A DNA stretch of 64,000 nucleotides from the NCBI GenBank assembly GCA_035551355.1, contig DASZNF010000053.1:17921-81920 (forward strand), written 5' to 3'. The position numbers and the translations under genes were made by a program. Position 1 is the first letter of the stretch. Each line of letters begins with the position of its first letter. Below the pieces are notes generated by a model, which was not told the origin of the DNA, made no database searches, and worked only from the letters and a program-made list of their open reading frames with translations. Shown here piece by piece: positions 42,890-51,515 of this stretch. Source of the stretch: DATATV01 sp035551355. Its GTDB lineage: Bacteria > Actinomycetota > Actinomycetes > Mycobacteriales > Pseudonocardiaceae.

Positions 42890-45571
42890 GTGTCCGGACT
42901 CGTGTACGACCTGTGTGACACCGGCGGCGTGGCCGCCGACCAGCTCGGCCGGACGGGAACCGAACTCGCCGAACTGATCGGGCTGGGCCTGCCCGTGCCA
43001 CCGGGTTTCGTGCTGACCGCGCGGGCCTGTCACGCCTATCTCGCCGCCCAGGAGGTGCCGACCGAACTGGCCGAGCCGGTCCGCGCGCACCTGCACGAGC
43101 TGGCGCGGCGGGCGGGCCGCAAACTGGGCCAGTCCGACGATCCGCTGCTGCTGTCCCTGCACGCCGATCGGCCCGGTTCCGGTCAGGACGCGCCGGCCGC
43201 GCCGGTGCGCGGCATCGGGCTGACCGACGCCTCGGTGGCCGGGTTCATCGCGGCGGGCGGCGACGAACGCGCCGTGTGGGACCTCTACCAGCGGCTGGTG
43301 GCCGCGTACGGCACGGTGGTGGCCGGCATTCCGGCCGAGAAGTTCGAGGCCGAGCTGACCCGTGCCGACTGGGCCTGCGGTCAGGCCGAGCAGTTCTGCT
43401 CGGGCGCGGCCGAGTTACCGGCGCTGGTCGCCGCGCACAAGCGGGTCCTGCGCGAGCAGACCGGCCGGGAGTTTCCACAGGACCCCAACGAGGTGCTCGA
43501 GTCGTTCGTGCGCGCGACGTTCGACTCCTGGGCGGTGAACGGCCGGGGGCGGCGGCCGCTCGTCACTTCCGGCGGCGCGTTGACCATTTCCACCATGGTG
43601 TTCGGCCATCTCGGCGTGGATTCGGGTATCGGCGTTGCGCACACCCGTGATCCGGGTTCCGGTAGGCCCGGAGTGCGCGGCCATTACCTGCCTGGGGCGC
43701 GGGCCGGGAACCTGGTTTCCGGCCCGCGCGGGGCGGACTCCCTGGCCCGGCTCGCGCGACTGAATCCCGATGCGCACCAACGGCTTCTGACCATTTCATC
43801 CATTGTGGACGAACATTTTCGCGACCTGTGCGACATCGACTTCGTGGTGGAGCGCGGGCGGTTGTGGGTGTTGCGGGCCGGACCGGGCCGGCGCGGCGCG
43901 GCCGCGGCGTTCCGCATCGCGATGGCACTGCACGACGAGGGCGTGATCGACGACGACGAGGCGCTGTGCCGGGTCACCGGTGAGCAGCTGACCCAGCTGT
44001 TGTTCCCCCGGTTCGATCCGGGCGTCCCCGGACAGCGGGTGGCCACCGGGGTGGCCGCCTCGCCGGGCGCCGCGGTGGGACAGGTGGTGTTCGACTCGGT
44101 CACCGCGGTCAGCTGGGCCAAGGCCGGCCGGCCGGTGATCCTGGTGCGTACCCACACCACCCAGGACGATCTGCCCGGGATGAGCCTGGCCCGCGGGGTG
44201 CTGACCAGCCGGGGCGGGCAGACCTCGCATGCCGCGGTGACCGCGCGCGGTCTCGGCCGCACCTGCGTGACCGGCGCCGACCAGCTGTCCGTGGACACCG
44301 GCGGGCACCGGTTCACCGCGCCCGGCGGGGTGCTGGTGCGGGAGGGCGACACGGTGTCCATCGACGGGGCGACCGGCGCGGTGTGCCTTGGCGAGGTGCC
44401 GGTGGTGCCCTCGCCGGTGGTGGAGTACTTCGAGGGCGAGATCGAGCCGGACGCCGACGCGGTCGTGCATGCCGTGCACCGGATTCTGCGCTACGCCGAC
44501 CGCCGCCGGGTGCTCGCGGTGCGGGCCAACGCCGACACTCCGGCCGATGCCGCGCGGGCCCGCCGGTTCGGCGCGGACGGTATCGGACTGTGCCGCACCG
44601 AGCAGATGTTCTCCTCCGATCGCCGGGCCCTGATCGAGCGGCTGATCGTGGCCGAGCCGGACGACCACCACGAGCGGGCCGATGTGCTGGCCGAGCTGCT
44701 TCCGTTGCAGCGCCAGGACTTCCAGCAGATCTTCCGGGCGATGGACGGCCGGCCGGTGACCGTGCGGCTGCTCGACCCGCCGCTGCACGAATTCCTGCCG
44801 GATCTGACCGAGTTGTCGGTGCGGGTGGCGCTGGCCGAGGCCGGCGGCGCGGCCGAGGTGGCCGATGTGTGGCTGCTGCGAGTGGCCCGGCGGCTGCACG
44901 AGCACAACCCGATGCTGGGTCTGCGCGGGGTGCGGCTGGGGCTGGTCGTGCCCGGCCTGTACGAGATGCAGGTGCGGGCCATCGCCGAGGCGGCCGCCGC
45001 ATGCGTGACCGAGGGCGGGCGCCCACGGGTGGAGATCATGGTCCCGCTGGTGGCCGACGCGACCGAACTGGCCGTGGTGCGCGAGCGGGCCGAGGCAGTG
45101 CTGGCCGAGGTCAGGGAGCACACCGGGATCGACCTGCCGGCCGCGATCGGCACCATGATCGAGCTGCCCCGGGCGGCGCTGACCGCGGGCCGGATCGCCG
45201 AGCACGCGCAGTTCTTCTCCTTCGGCACCAACGATCTCACCCAGACCGCCTGGGGAATGTCACGTGACGACGCGGAATCGGAGTTTCTGCCCGAGTACCG
45301 GGCACAGGGCATCCTGACCGGCTCACCGTTTTCCAGCATCGACGAGGAGGGCGTCGGCCGGCTGATCACGCTGGCCACCGGCGAGGGCCGGGCGGCCCGG
45401 CCCGACCTGCACGTGGGCGTGTGCGGGGAGCACGGCGGCGACCCGGAGTCGATCCACTTCTTCCACCGGCTGCGCATCGACCACGTGTCGTGCTCGCCGT
45501 TCCGGGTGCCGATCGCCCGCCTCGAGGCCGGCCGGGCCGCCGCCTGCTACCCACTCCCCTCGGTCGGATAA
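42890..45571 (+). CDS. Pyruvate, phosphate dikinase-like protein with degenerate ATP-grasp domain
   Basis: An 893-residue protein with the PPDK order: nucleotide domain, phosphohistidine domain, PEP/pyruvate barrel. The swivelling His447 (GGQTSHAAVTARGLG) and the C-terminal barrel (DGIGLCRTEQMF, TVRLLDPPLHEFLP, SFGTNDLTQ, GVCGEHGG with Cys845) look intact. The N-terminal half does not: the usual SVRSGA is LLSLHADRPGS, the NAQGEDVVAG segment is GARAGNLVSGPRG, and the QTRxGKR arginine motif is LRAGPGRRG. It may therefore be unable to use ATP normally, or use another phosphate donor. The GTG start has GGAG 6 bases upstream. It is likely under the boxes at 42796-42857. Confidence 0.87.
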   Translation: MSGLVYDLCDTGGVAADQLGRTGTELAELIGLGLPVPPGFVLTARACHAYLAAQEVPTELAEPVRAHLHELARRAGRKLGQSDDPLLLSLHADRPGSGQDAPAAPVRGIGLTDASVAGFIAAGGDERAVWDLYQRLVAAYGTVVAGIPAEKFEAELTRADWACGQAEQFCSGAAELPALVAAHKRVLREQTGREFPQDPNEVLESFVRATFDSWAVNGRGRRPLVTSGGALTISTMVFGHLGVDSGIGVAHTRDPGSGRPGVRGHYLPGARAGNLVSGPRGADSLARLARLNPDAHQRLLTISSIVDEHFRDLCDIDFVVERGRLWVLRAGPGRRGAAAAFRIAMALHDEGVIDDDEALCRVTGEQLTQLLFPRFDPGVPGQRVATGVAASPGAAVGQVVFDSVTAVSWAKAGRPVILVRTHTTQDDLPGMSLARGVLTSRGGQTSHAAVTARGLGRTCVTGADQLSVDTGGHRFTAPGGVLVREGDTVSIDGATGAVCLGEVPVVPSPVVEYFEGEIEPDADAVVHAVHRILRYADRRRVLAVRANADTPADAARARRFGADGIGLCRTEQMFSSDRRALIERLIVAEPDDHHERADVLAELLPLQRQDFQQIFRAMDGRPVTVRLLDPPLHEFLPDLTELSVRVALAEAGGAAEVADVWLLRVARRLHEHNPMLGLRGVRLGLVVPGLYEMQVRAIAEAAAACVTEGGRPRVEIMVPLVADATELAVVRERAEAVLAEVREHTGIDLPAAIGTMIELPRAALTAGRIAEHAQFFSFGTNDLTQTAWGMSRDDAESEFLPEYRAQGILTGSPFSSIDEEGVGRLITLATGEGRAARPDLHVGVCGEHGGDPESIHFFHRLRIDHVSCSPFRVPIARLEAGRAAACYPLPSVG

Positions 45572-45629
45572 CCGCTGCCGGACAGCCGGTTCACCGGGCC
45601 AGACAAGTCCACAGTGGACCACTGGGCAG

Positions 45630-45664
45630 CCCGGCGGGCGGTGATCTGCTCTCCGCCCGCCGGG
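45630..45664. terminator. Bidirectional hairpin between the PPDK-like gene and gabD
   Basis: CCCGGCGGGCGG (45630-45641) and CCGCCCGCCGGG (45653-45664) pair perfectly over 12 bp. It ends 7 bp before the gabD stop. Confidence 0.72.
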
Positions 45665-45671
45665 GCACAGC

Positions 45672-47144
45672 TCAGCGCGGTATGGCCAGGTACTTGTATT
45701 CCAGGAACTCCTCGATACCGACTCGGCCGCCTTCCCGGCCCAGCCCGGACTGTTTGACGCCGCCGAACGGCGCGGCCGGGTTGGACACCAGGCCGGTGTT
45801 CAGGCCGACCATGCCGACCTCCATGGCCTCACCGACCCGGAACGCGCGGTCCAGATCCCTGGTGAACAGGTATCCGGACAGGCCCCATTCGGTGTCGTTG
45901 GCCAGCCGGATCACCTCGTCCTCGTCGGTGAAGGTGAGGATCGGCGCGACCGGGCCGAAGATCTCCGCGCTCATCAGCTTGCTGCCCGGATCCACATTGG
46001 ACAGCACGGTGGGCGGGTAGAACCGGCCCGGGCCTTCGGGTTTCTGCCCGCCGACGACCACACTTGCGCCCCGGTCGACCGCGTCGGCGACCAGTTCCAC
46101 CACCTTGCCCCGGCCCGCCTCGTCGATCAGCGGCCCGACGTCCACGCCCGGCTCGGCGCCCGGGCCGACCTTCAGCGCGCCCATCCGCTCGGCCAGGCGC
46201 GCGGCGAACTCCTCGGCCACCTCGGCGTGCACGAAGAACCGGTTGGCGGCGGTGCAGGCCTCGCCCATGTTGCGCATCTTGGCCACCATCGCCCCGTTCA
46301 CCGCCACTTCCAGGTCGGCGTCCGGGAACACGATGAACGGCGCGTTTCCGCCCAGCTCCAAGGAAGTCCGCACCACCGAGGAGGCGGCCTGCGCCAGCAG
46401 CAGCTTGCCGACCCCGGTGGACCCGGTGAAGGACAGCTTGCGGATCTTTCCCCCGCGCAGCAACGGTTCCACCACCTCACCGGCTCGCGAGGTGGGCACC
46501 AGGTTCAGCACGCCCGCGGGCAACCCGGCCTCGGTGAGGATGGCGGCCAGGGCCAGGCTGGACAGCGGGGTCTGCGGCGCGGGCTTGAACACCATGGTGC
46601 AGCCGGCCGCGACCGCCGGGGCGATCTTGCGGGCGCCCATGGCCAGCGGGAAGTTCCACGGTGTGATCAGCAGGCACGGCCCGACCGGCTGACGCATCAG
46701 CACCACCCGGGTCCTGCCGTCGGGCAGCTGCCCGTAGCCGCCGTCGATGCGCACCGCTTCCTCGGCGAACCAGCGGAAGAACTCGGCCGCGTAGGCCACC
46801 TCGCCCCTGGCCTCGGCCAGTGGCTTGCCCATTTCCGAGGTCATCAGCAGGGCGAGATCGTCGGTGCGGGAGAGGATCAGCTCGTGGGCGCGGCGCAGGA
46901 TCTCGCTGCGTTCCCGGGGCGCGGTGCGCGCCCACTCCTGCTGGGTCGCCACGGCCACGTCCTGGGCCCGGGCCGCGTCGGCCGGGCCGGCGTCGGCGAC
47001 CCGGCACAGCAGCTCCCCGGTGGCCGGGTCGTCCACCGGCAGGGTGGCGCCGTCTGCGGCGTCGGTCCACTCGCCGCCGATGAACAGCTGGGTCGGCACG
47101 GTGGCCAGCAGGGCCTGCACGTCGGCGCTGAGCACGGCGGTCAC
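45672..47144 (-). CDS. gabD: NAD(P)-dependent succinate-semialdehyde dehydrogenase
   Basis: A 490-residue aldehyde dehydrogenase. The cofactor site TPWNFPLAMGARKIAPAVAA and FTGSTGVGK, the catalytic Glu in ELGGNAPFIVF and the catalytic Cys in GEACTAANRFFVHA are present, and the C-terminal NTGLVSNPAAPFGGVKQSG fits the SSADH branch. It oxidises succinate semialdehyde to succinate. The GTG overlaps the gabT stop by 4 bp, giving a gabT-gabD operon in which GABA is converted to succinate. Confidence 0.92.
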   Translation of the reverse strand: MTAVLSADVQALLATVPTQLFIGGEWTDAADGATLPVDDPATGELLCRVADAGPADAARAQDVAVATQQEWARTAPRERSEILRRAHELILSRTDDLALLMTSEMGKPLAEARGEVAYAAEFFRWFAEEAVRIDGGYGQLPDGRTRVVLMRQPVGPCLLITPWNFPLAMGARKIAPAVAAGCTMVFKPAPQTPLSSLALAAILTEAGLPAGVLNLVPTSRAGEVVEPLLRGGKIRKLSFTGSTGVGKLLLAQAASSVVRTSLELGGNAPFIVFPDADLEVAVNGAMVAKMRNMGEACTAANRFFVHAEVAEEFAARLAERMGALKVGPGAEPGVDVGPLIDEAGRGKVVELVADAVDRGASVVVGGQKPEGPGRFYPPTVLSNVDPGSKLMSAEIFGPVAPILTFTDEDEVIRLANDTEWGLSGYLFTRDLDRAFRVGEAMEVGMVGLNTGLVSNPAAPFGGVKQSGLGREGGRVGIEEFLEYKYLAIPR

Positions 47145-48397
47145 GCGGACACCCCCTGCGCCACCGCGGCGGTCCACGCCTGGATGCCCTCGTCGATCAC
47201 GGCGTCGTCGACCACCAGGGCCGGGATCATCCGGACCACGTTGTTGTAGGCACCGCACAGCAGGAGCAGCAGGCCGTGCTCGACCGCGGCCTGCTGCACG
47301 CGGGCGGCGGCCGCCGGGTCGGGCTGGCCGTCGGCGGTGACGAACTCGCTGGCCAGCATGAGACCCAGGCCGCGCACATCGCCGATGGCGGGGTGCGCGG
47401 CGGCCACCGACTCCAGCCCGGCCCGCAGCCGCAGGCCCATGGTGTCGGCGTTGGCCACCAGTTTCTCGTCGTGCACCACTTCCAGGGTGGCCACCGCGGC
47501 GGCGCAGGCGACCGCGTTGCCGCCGTAGGTGCCGCCCTGCGAACCGGGCCAGGCCTTGGTCATCAGCTCCTGCGGCGCGGCGATCGCGGACAGCGGGAAG
47601 CCGCTGGCCAGGCCCTTGGCCGTGACCAGCACGTCCGGGGCGACGCCGAAGTGGTCGTGGCCCCAGAACCGGCCGGTGCGCCCGACCCCGGTCTGCACCT
47701 CGTCCATGATCAGCAGGAAGCCGTGTTTGTCGGCCCGCTCGCGCAGGCCGCGCATGAACCGTCCGGTGGCCGGCACGTAGCCGCCCTCGCCGAGCACCGG
47801 CTCGACCACGATGGCCGCGGTGTCCGCGGGCGAGGTGATGGTCTGCAGGGTGTAGTCCAGCTCGCGCAGCGCGAAGTCGGTGGCGGTGTCGGCGTCCCAG
47901 CCGTAGCGGAACGCGGTCGGGAACGGGGTGACCACGACCCCGGCCATCAGCGGGGAGAAGCCGGAGCGGAACCGGGTGCCGGAGGTGGTCATCGAGGCGG
48001 TGGCCACGGTGCGGCCGTGGAAGCCGCCGTGGCAGACCAGGATGTTGGGCCGGCCGGTGGCCTGGCGGGCCAGCCGCATCGCGGCCTCGACGGCCTCGCT
48101 GCCGGAGTTGGCGAAGAACAGGCTGTCCAGCCCGGTGGGCAGCACCTCGCCGAGCTTGGCCACCAGCCGCTGCAACGGCTGGTGCATGACGGTCGTGTAC
48201 TGGCCGTGGATGAGGGTGGCCACCTGCTCCTGAGCGGCCGCCACCACGCGCGGGTGGCAGTGCCCGGTGCTGGTCACCCCGATGCCCGCGGTGAAGTCGA
48301 GGTAGCGCCGACCGTCCTCACCGTAGAGGTACGGCCCTTCTCCTCGAACGGCCACCACCGGGGTTGCCTGGCGTAGCTGCGGGGACAGAGCGGTCAT
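47141..48397 (-). CDS. gabT: 4-aminobutyrate aminotransferase
   Basis: A 418-residue class III PLP aminotransferase. YLDFTAGIGVTSTGHCHPRV, FFANSGSEAVEAAMRLAR, IMDEVQTGVGRTG and the Schiff-base lysine in VTAKGLASGFPL are all present. It moves the amino group of GABA to 2-oxoglutarate. GGGAG stands 6 bases before the ATG at 48397; an ATG four codons upstream is less well placed. Coupling to gabD supports GABA rather than ornithine or lysine as substrate. Confidence 0.9.
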   Translation of the reverse strand: MTALSPQLRQATPVVAVRGEGPYLYGEDGRRYLDFTAGIGVTSTGHCHPRVVAAAQEQVATLIHGQYTTVMHQPLQRLVAKLGEVLPTGLDSLFFANSGSEAVEAAMRLARQATGRPNILVCHGGFHGRTVATASMTTSGTRFRSGFSPLMAGVVVTPFPTAFRYGWDADTATDFALRELDYTLQTITSPADTAAIVVEPVLGEGGYVPATGRFMRGLRERADKHGFLLIMDEVQTGVGRTGRFWGHDHFGVAPDVLVTAKGLASGFPLSAIAAPQELMTKAWPGSQGGTYGGNAVACAAAVATLEVVHDEKLVANADTMGLRLRAGLESVAAAHPAIGDVRGLGLMLASEFVTADGQPDPAAAARVQQAAVEHGLLLLLCGAYNNVVRMIPALVVDDAVIDEGIQAWTAAVAQGVSA

Positions 48398-48437
48398 CGA
48401 AACTCCCATCGCGAACACAAGGGGGACTCGACGGTCA

Positions 48438-48470
48438 ACGCTAGGAACGGATCGTCTTATTGTCAACAAT
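48438..48470 (-). promoter_or_regulatory. gabTD promoter with palindrome over the -35 element
   Basis: On the minus strand TTGACA (48466-48461) and TAGCGT (48443-48438) are 17 bp apart, about 40 bp upstream of gabT. ATTGTCAACAAT (48459-48470) is a perfect palindrome covering the -35, resembling GntR/FCD-type operators. No regulator gene is adjacent. Confidence 0.68.
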
Positions 48471-48555
48471 CTACAGCTGTCGATGCGGGGGCGACCGGAA
48501 CAGCCGCTCCCGGACCGGGGTTGCACCCAACGGACATCGCCGGAGGGAGAGCGCC

Positions 48556-49287
48556 ATGACCGACACCGCACGCGGCCGGGTCCGCGTCGAGCCGGGCGCC
48601 AAACGGGTCCGGGCCTACCTGGCCGGCCAGTTGGTCGCCGACACCGCACATCCGTTCCTGGTCTGGGAAAACCCGCACTACCCCGCGTACTACCTGCCCG
48701 CCGGGGACGTCCGTGCGCAGCTCACGCCGACCGGGCACACCGAGCACTCCCCCAGCCGGGGCGAGGCCGAACTGCTCGACGTCACCGTCGACGGCCACAC
48801 CGCGCCCGGCGCGGCCCGCCGCTACCCCGGATCACCGCTGGAGGATCTGCGCGGCCTGGTGCGGCTGGACTGGGCGGCGATGGACGAATGGCTGGAGGAG
48901 GACGAGCCGGTCTACGTCCACCCGCGCAGCCCCTACACCCGGGTGGACATCCTGGCCAGCTCCCGGCATGTGCGGGTCGAGGTGGACGGCGTCACCGTGG
49001 CCGACTCGCACCGCCCGCACATCCTGTTCGAGACCGGCCTGCCGCCCCGCTACTACCTGCCGCTGACCGACGTGCGCACCGATCTGCTGCGCCCGACCGA
49101 CAGCCAGACCCACTGTCCCTACAAGGGAACCGCGGGCTACTTCGCCGTGGACACCGGCGCCACGGTGCACCCCGACCTGGTGTGGATCTACCGCACGCCA
49201 CTGCCGGAAAGCCAGAAGGTCGCCGGCCTGGTCTGCTTCTACACCGAGAAGGTCGACCTGTATCTGGACGGCGAACTCCAGCACTGA
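48556..49287 (+). CDS. Protein with two DUF427 domains
   Basis: A 243-residue soluble protein made of two similar halves. Each contains an RVxAYLAGQLVADT-like or HVRVEVDGVTVADS strand pair, then a PHYPAYYLP or LPPRYYLPLTDV segment, matching the DUF427 fold. The second half also has HCPYKGTAGYFAV, the most conserved DUF427 stretch, in which the Cys is invariant. Function is not established. GGAGGGAG lies just before the ATG at 48556. It converges with the LCP gene. Confidence 0.82.
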   Translation: MTDTARGRVRVEPGAKRVRAYLAGQLVADTAHPFLVWENPHYPAYYLPAGDVRAQLTPTGHTEHSPSRGEAELLDVTVDGHTAPGAARRYPGSPLEDLRGLVRLDWAAMDEWLEEDEPVYVHPRSPYTRVDILASSRHVRVEVDGVTVADSHRPHILFETGLPPRYYLPLTDVRTDLLRPTDSQTHCPYKGTAGYFAVDTGATVHPDLVWIYRTPLPESQKVAGLVCFYTEKVDLYLDGELQH

Positions 49288-49296
49288 CGCGGCTTT

Positions 49297-51372
49297 TCAG
49301 TTGATGCAGGGGATTCCGTCGGCGTTGGTGGCCGGGGTGGCCTGCGCGCCGGGGGCGGCGTACTGCGGGGCCACGTAGTCCTGCGGCGAACTGCTGCCGC
49401 TGTCCGAGCCCGGACCGCTGTAGTTCTTGCCCAGCAACACCCGCACGTGCCCGGAGGACAGCGCCGAGTCGGCCTCAACGGTGATGCTGCCGCCCAGCAG
49501 GCTCTCGATGCTCTGGGCGGCCGAGGAGGCGCCCGAACCGTACTCGATGATGGTCTTGCTGCGGCTGCTGCCGGTGACCGCCTCGCCCTGGGTGTAGCCC
49601 TGCGCGGTCAGCTTGCTCATCACCGAGGCGGCCAGCCCGGTCGCCCCGTTGCCGTTCTCCACGTCCACCACGGTCGAGGAGTTGCCCGACGAGGACGAAC
49701 CGGAACTCGACGAGGACGAACTCGACGAGGACGAGCTGGGACTGCTCGCGCCGCCGTTGATCTGCTTCTGCACGAAGGCTTGCACCGCGGACGGATCGAC
49801 CTCGACCGCGTCACCATCGCTGGGCGTCTGATACGTGATCGACACGATCGGGATGGTCAGGAAATGCATCGCGCCCGAACTCATGCCCTCCATCTGCTGG
49901 GCGAAGTTCAGGACGTCCCAGCCTTTGTCCAGCACCACCGCCTTCTTCACCGCGCCGATGAGCTGGTTGAGCTTGGATGGATTGCTCAGCATCCCGGCCG
50001 ACAGCACGGTCTTGGCCATGCTGGACATGAACGCCTGCTGCCGTTTGATCCGGTCCAGGTCGCCATCGGGCAGGCCGTGCCGTTGCCGGACGAACTCCAG
50101 CGCCGTCGAGCCGGACACGTAGTTGGTGCCGGCCGGGAAGTTCGCCCCGGAGTAGGTGTCGTGCACCGCCGAATTCAGGCACACCTCGACCCCGCCGACG
50201 GCCTGGCTGATGAAGTAGAAACCGGCCAGGTTCACCGCGGCGTAGTGGTTGATGGACAGGCCGGTCAGCTGTTCCACGGTCTGGATGGCGATCTTCGCGC
50301 CGCCCGCGGCCGTGTCGTTGGCCAGCTGGGCGCCGCTCTCCTGGCCCCCCAACTGTTTCTGCGCGGCGTTCTTGCCATAGGTGTAGGCCGAGTTGATCTT
50401 GTGCTGGCCGTAGCCGCCCGCGATCGTCACGTACGAGTCACGCGGGATGGAGATCGCGGTGGCCTGACCGCCGCCGGCCGGGATGTGCACCACGATCATC
50501 GTGTCGGTGGTGTCGCCGCCGTCCTCGCTGCCACCGGCCTTCAGGTCGGACAGCACGCTGGTGGGCAGCGGGTTGCCCTGCGCGTCGGTACGCGTGTCCA
50601 GACCGACCAGCAGGATGTTCTGCTCGCCCAGCGGTCCCTGGGCGTTGGGATCGATGACGTCCTCGGTGGTCAGCCCGCTGAGGCTGTTGAGCTGGGACCA
50701 GCCGTAGGCGCAACCGCCGAGCACCACCATCGCGAGTAACGCGGCCAGCGCCCGGCCGCCCAGCAGCAGCCGGTACCGGTTGCGCTCGAGCACGGTCTGC
50801 TCGCCCGCCTCGGCCGGGGGCGGCGCCTTGGCCTTGTTGTAGGCGACGGTCTGCTCGTCGTCGTCGAGCAGCGCGGTGCCCGGCCGAGCCCGGCCCGGCG
50901 GCACCGGGCGGTTGCGCGGACCGCTGCCCGCGCCGGTCGACCGGCGCTGCTGCGCATTGCGCGGCATCGGCTCGCCGCGCTGCGGGGCGTCCCGGCGCGC
51001 GGGCGGCTGGTCCCTCCGGGATGGCTGATCCCGGCGCGGCGGCTGATTGCGCGGCGGCTCCTGGCGGGCGGAGTTCCCGGGCGGTTCCTGGCGCGGCTGG
51101 TTGCCCGGGGGCTTGTCCCGCGGGACCGGCGGGGGCTCGGCCCGGGGCTTGTCCCGCGGGAGCGGCGGGGGCTGGTCGTGGGGCGGCGGCTGATTGCGCG
51201 GGGGCTGCTGCGCCTGCGGTTTGCGCGGCGGCTGCTGCGGGCCGGGCTGGCCCCGCTGTCCCTCGGGTGGAGGCTGCCGGGGCCGTTGTGGAGGCCCCGG
51301 CGGCCGACCCTGTCCTGGCGGGCGCCGTGGTTCTCCACCAGGCGATCCCGGCCACTCGGGCCGATCCGACAT
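49297..51372 (-). CDS. LytR-CpsA-Psr (LCP) family cell-wall ligase
   Basis: A 691-residue protein. The first about 200 residues are a Pro/Arg/Gln-rich cytoplasmic tail with short repeats of PPRxQPP type. One membrane helix follows (GRALAALLAMVVLGGCAYG). The LCP domain carries ILLVGLDTR, TDTMIVVHIP, SIPRDSYV and FVRQRHGLPDGDLDRIKRQQ, which includes the catalytic arginines. After a long poly-Ser linker comes a LytR_C domain (VDVENGNGATGLAA to GHVRVLLG). LCP enzymes attach arabinogalactan or teichoic-acid-type polymers to peptidoglycan. GAGGTGAAGG precedes the ATG. The repetitive N-tail may vary in length. Confidence 0.9.
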   Translation of the reverse strand: MSDRPEWPGSPGGEPRRPPGQGRPPGPPQRPRQPPPEGQRGQPGPQQPPRKPQAQQPPRNQPPPHDQPPPLPRDKPRAEPPPVPRDKPPGNQPRQEPPGNSARQEPPRNQPPRRDQPSRRDQPPARRDAPQRGEPMPRNAQQRRSTGAGSGPRNRPVPPGRARPGTALLDDDEQTVAYNKAKAPPPAEAGEQTVLERNRYRLLLGGRALAALLAMVVLGGCAYGWSQLNSLSGLTTEDVIDPNAQGPLGEQNILLVGLDTRTDAQGNPLPTSVLSDLKAGGSEDGGDTTDTMIVVHIPAGGGQATAISIPRDSYVTIAGGYGQHKINSAYTYGKNAAQKQLGGQESGAQLANDTAAGGAKIAIQTVEQLTGLSINHYAAVNLAGFYFISQAVGGVEVCLNSAVHDTYSGANFPAGTNYVSGSTALEFVRQRHGLPDGDLDRIKRQQAFMSSMAKTVLSAGMLSNPSKLNQLIGAVKKAVVLDKGWDVLNFAQQMEGMSSGAMHFLTIPIVSITYQTPSDGDAVEVDPSAVQAFVQKQINGGASSPSSSSSSSSSSSSGSSSSGNSSTVVDVENGNGATGLAASVMSKLTAQGYTQGEAVTGSSRSKTIIEYGSGASSAAQSIESLLGGSITVEADSALSSGHVRVLLGKNYSGPGSDSGSSSPQDYVAPQYAAPGAQATPATNADGIPCIN

Positions 51373-51515
51373 GCCTTCACCTCACTCCACAACGCATTTG
51401 GTGTCCTACGACTGGGGCCGTCCGCTAGGCCGTGCGGGCGACCCCAGGTTCCCACAACGCTGGGAACGTACCCGACCGTGGATCACGTTTGTGTTGGCTG
51501 GGTCTCATTTCGGTC

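Noticed and set aside
49680..49760. Alternating GAC/GAG-rich repeat as a possible CRISPR or satellite.
   Set aside because: It encodes the poly-Ser linker of the LCP protein on the minus strand; there are no spacers.
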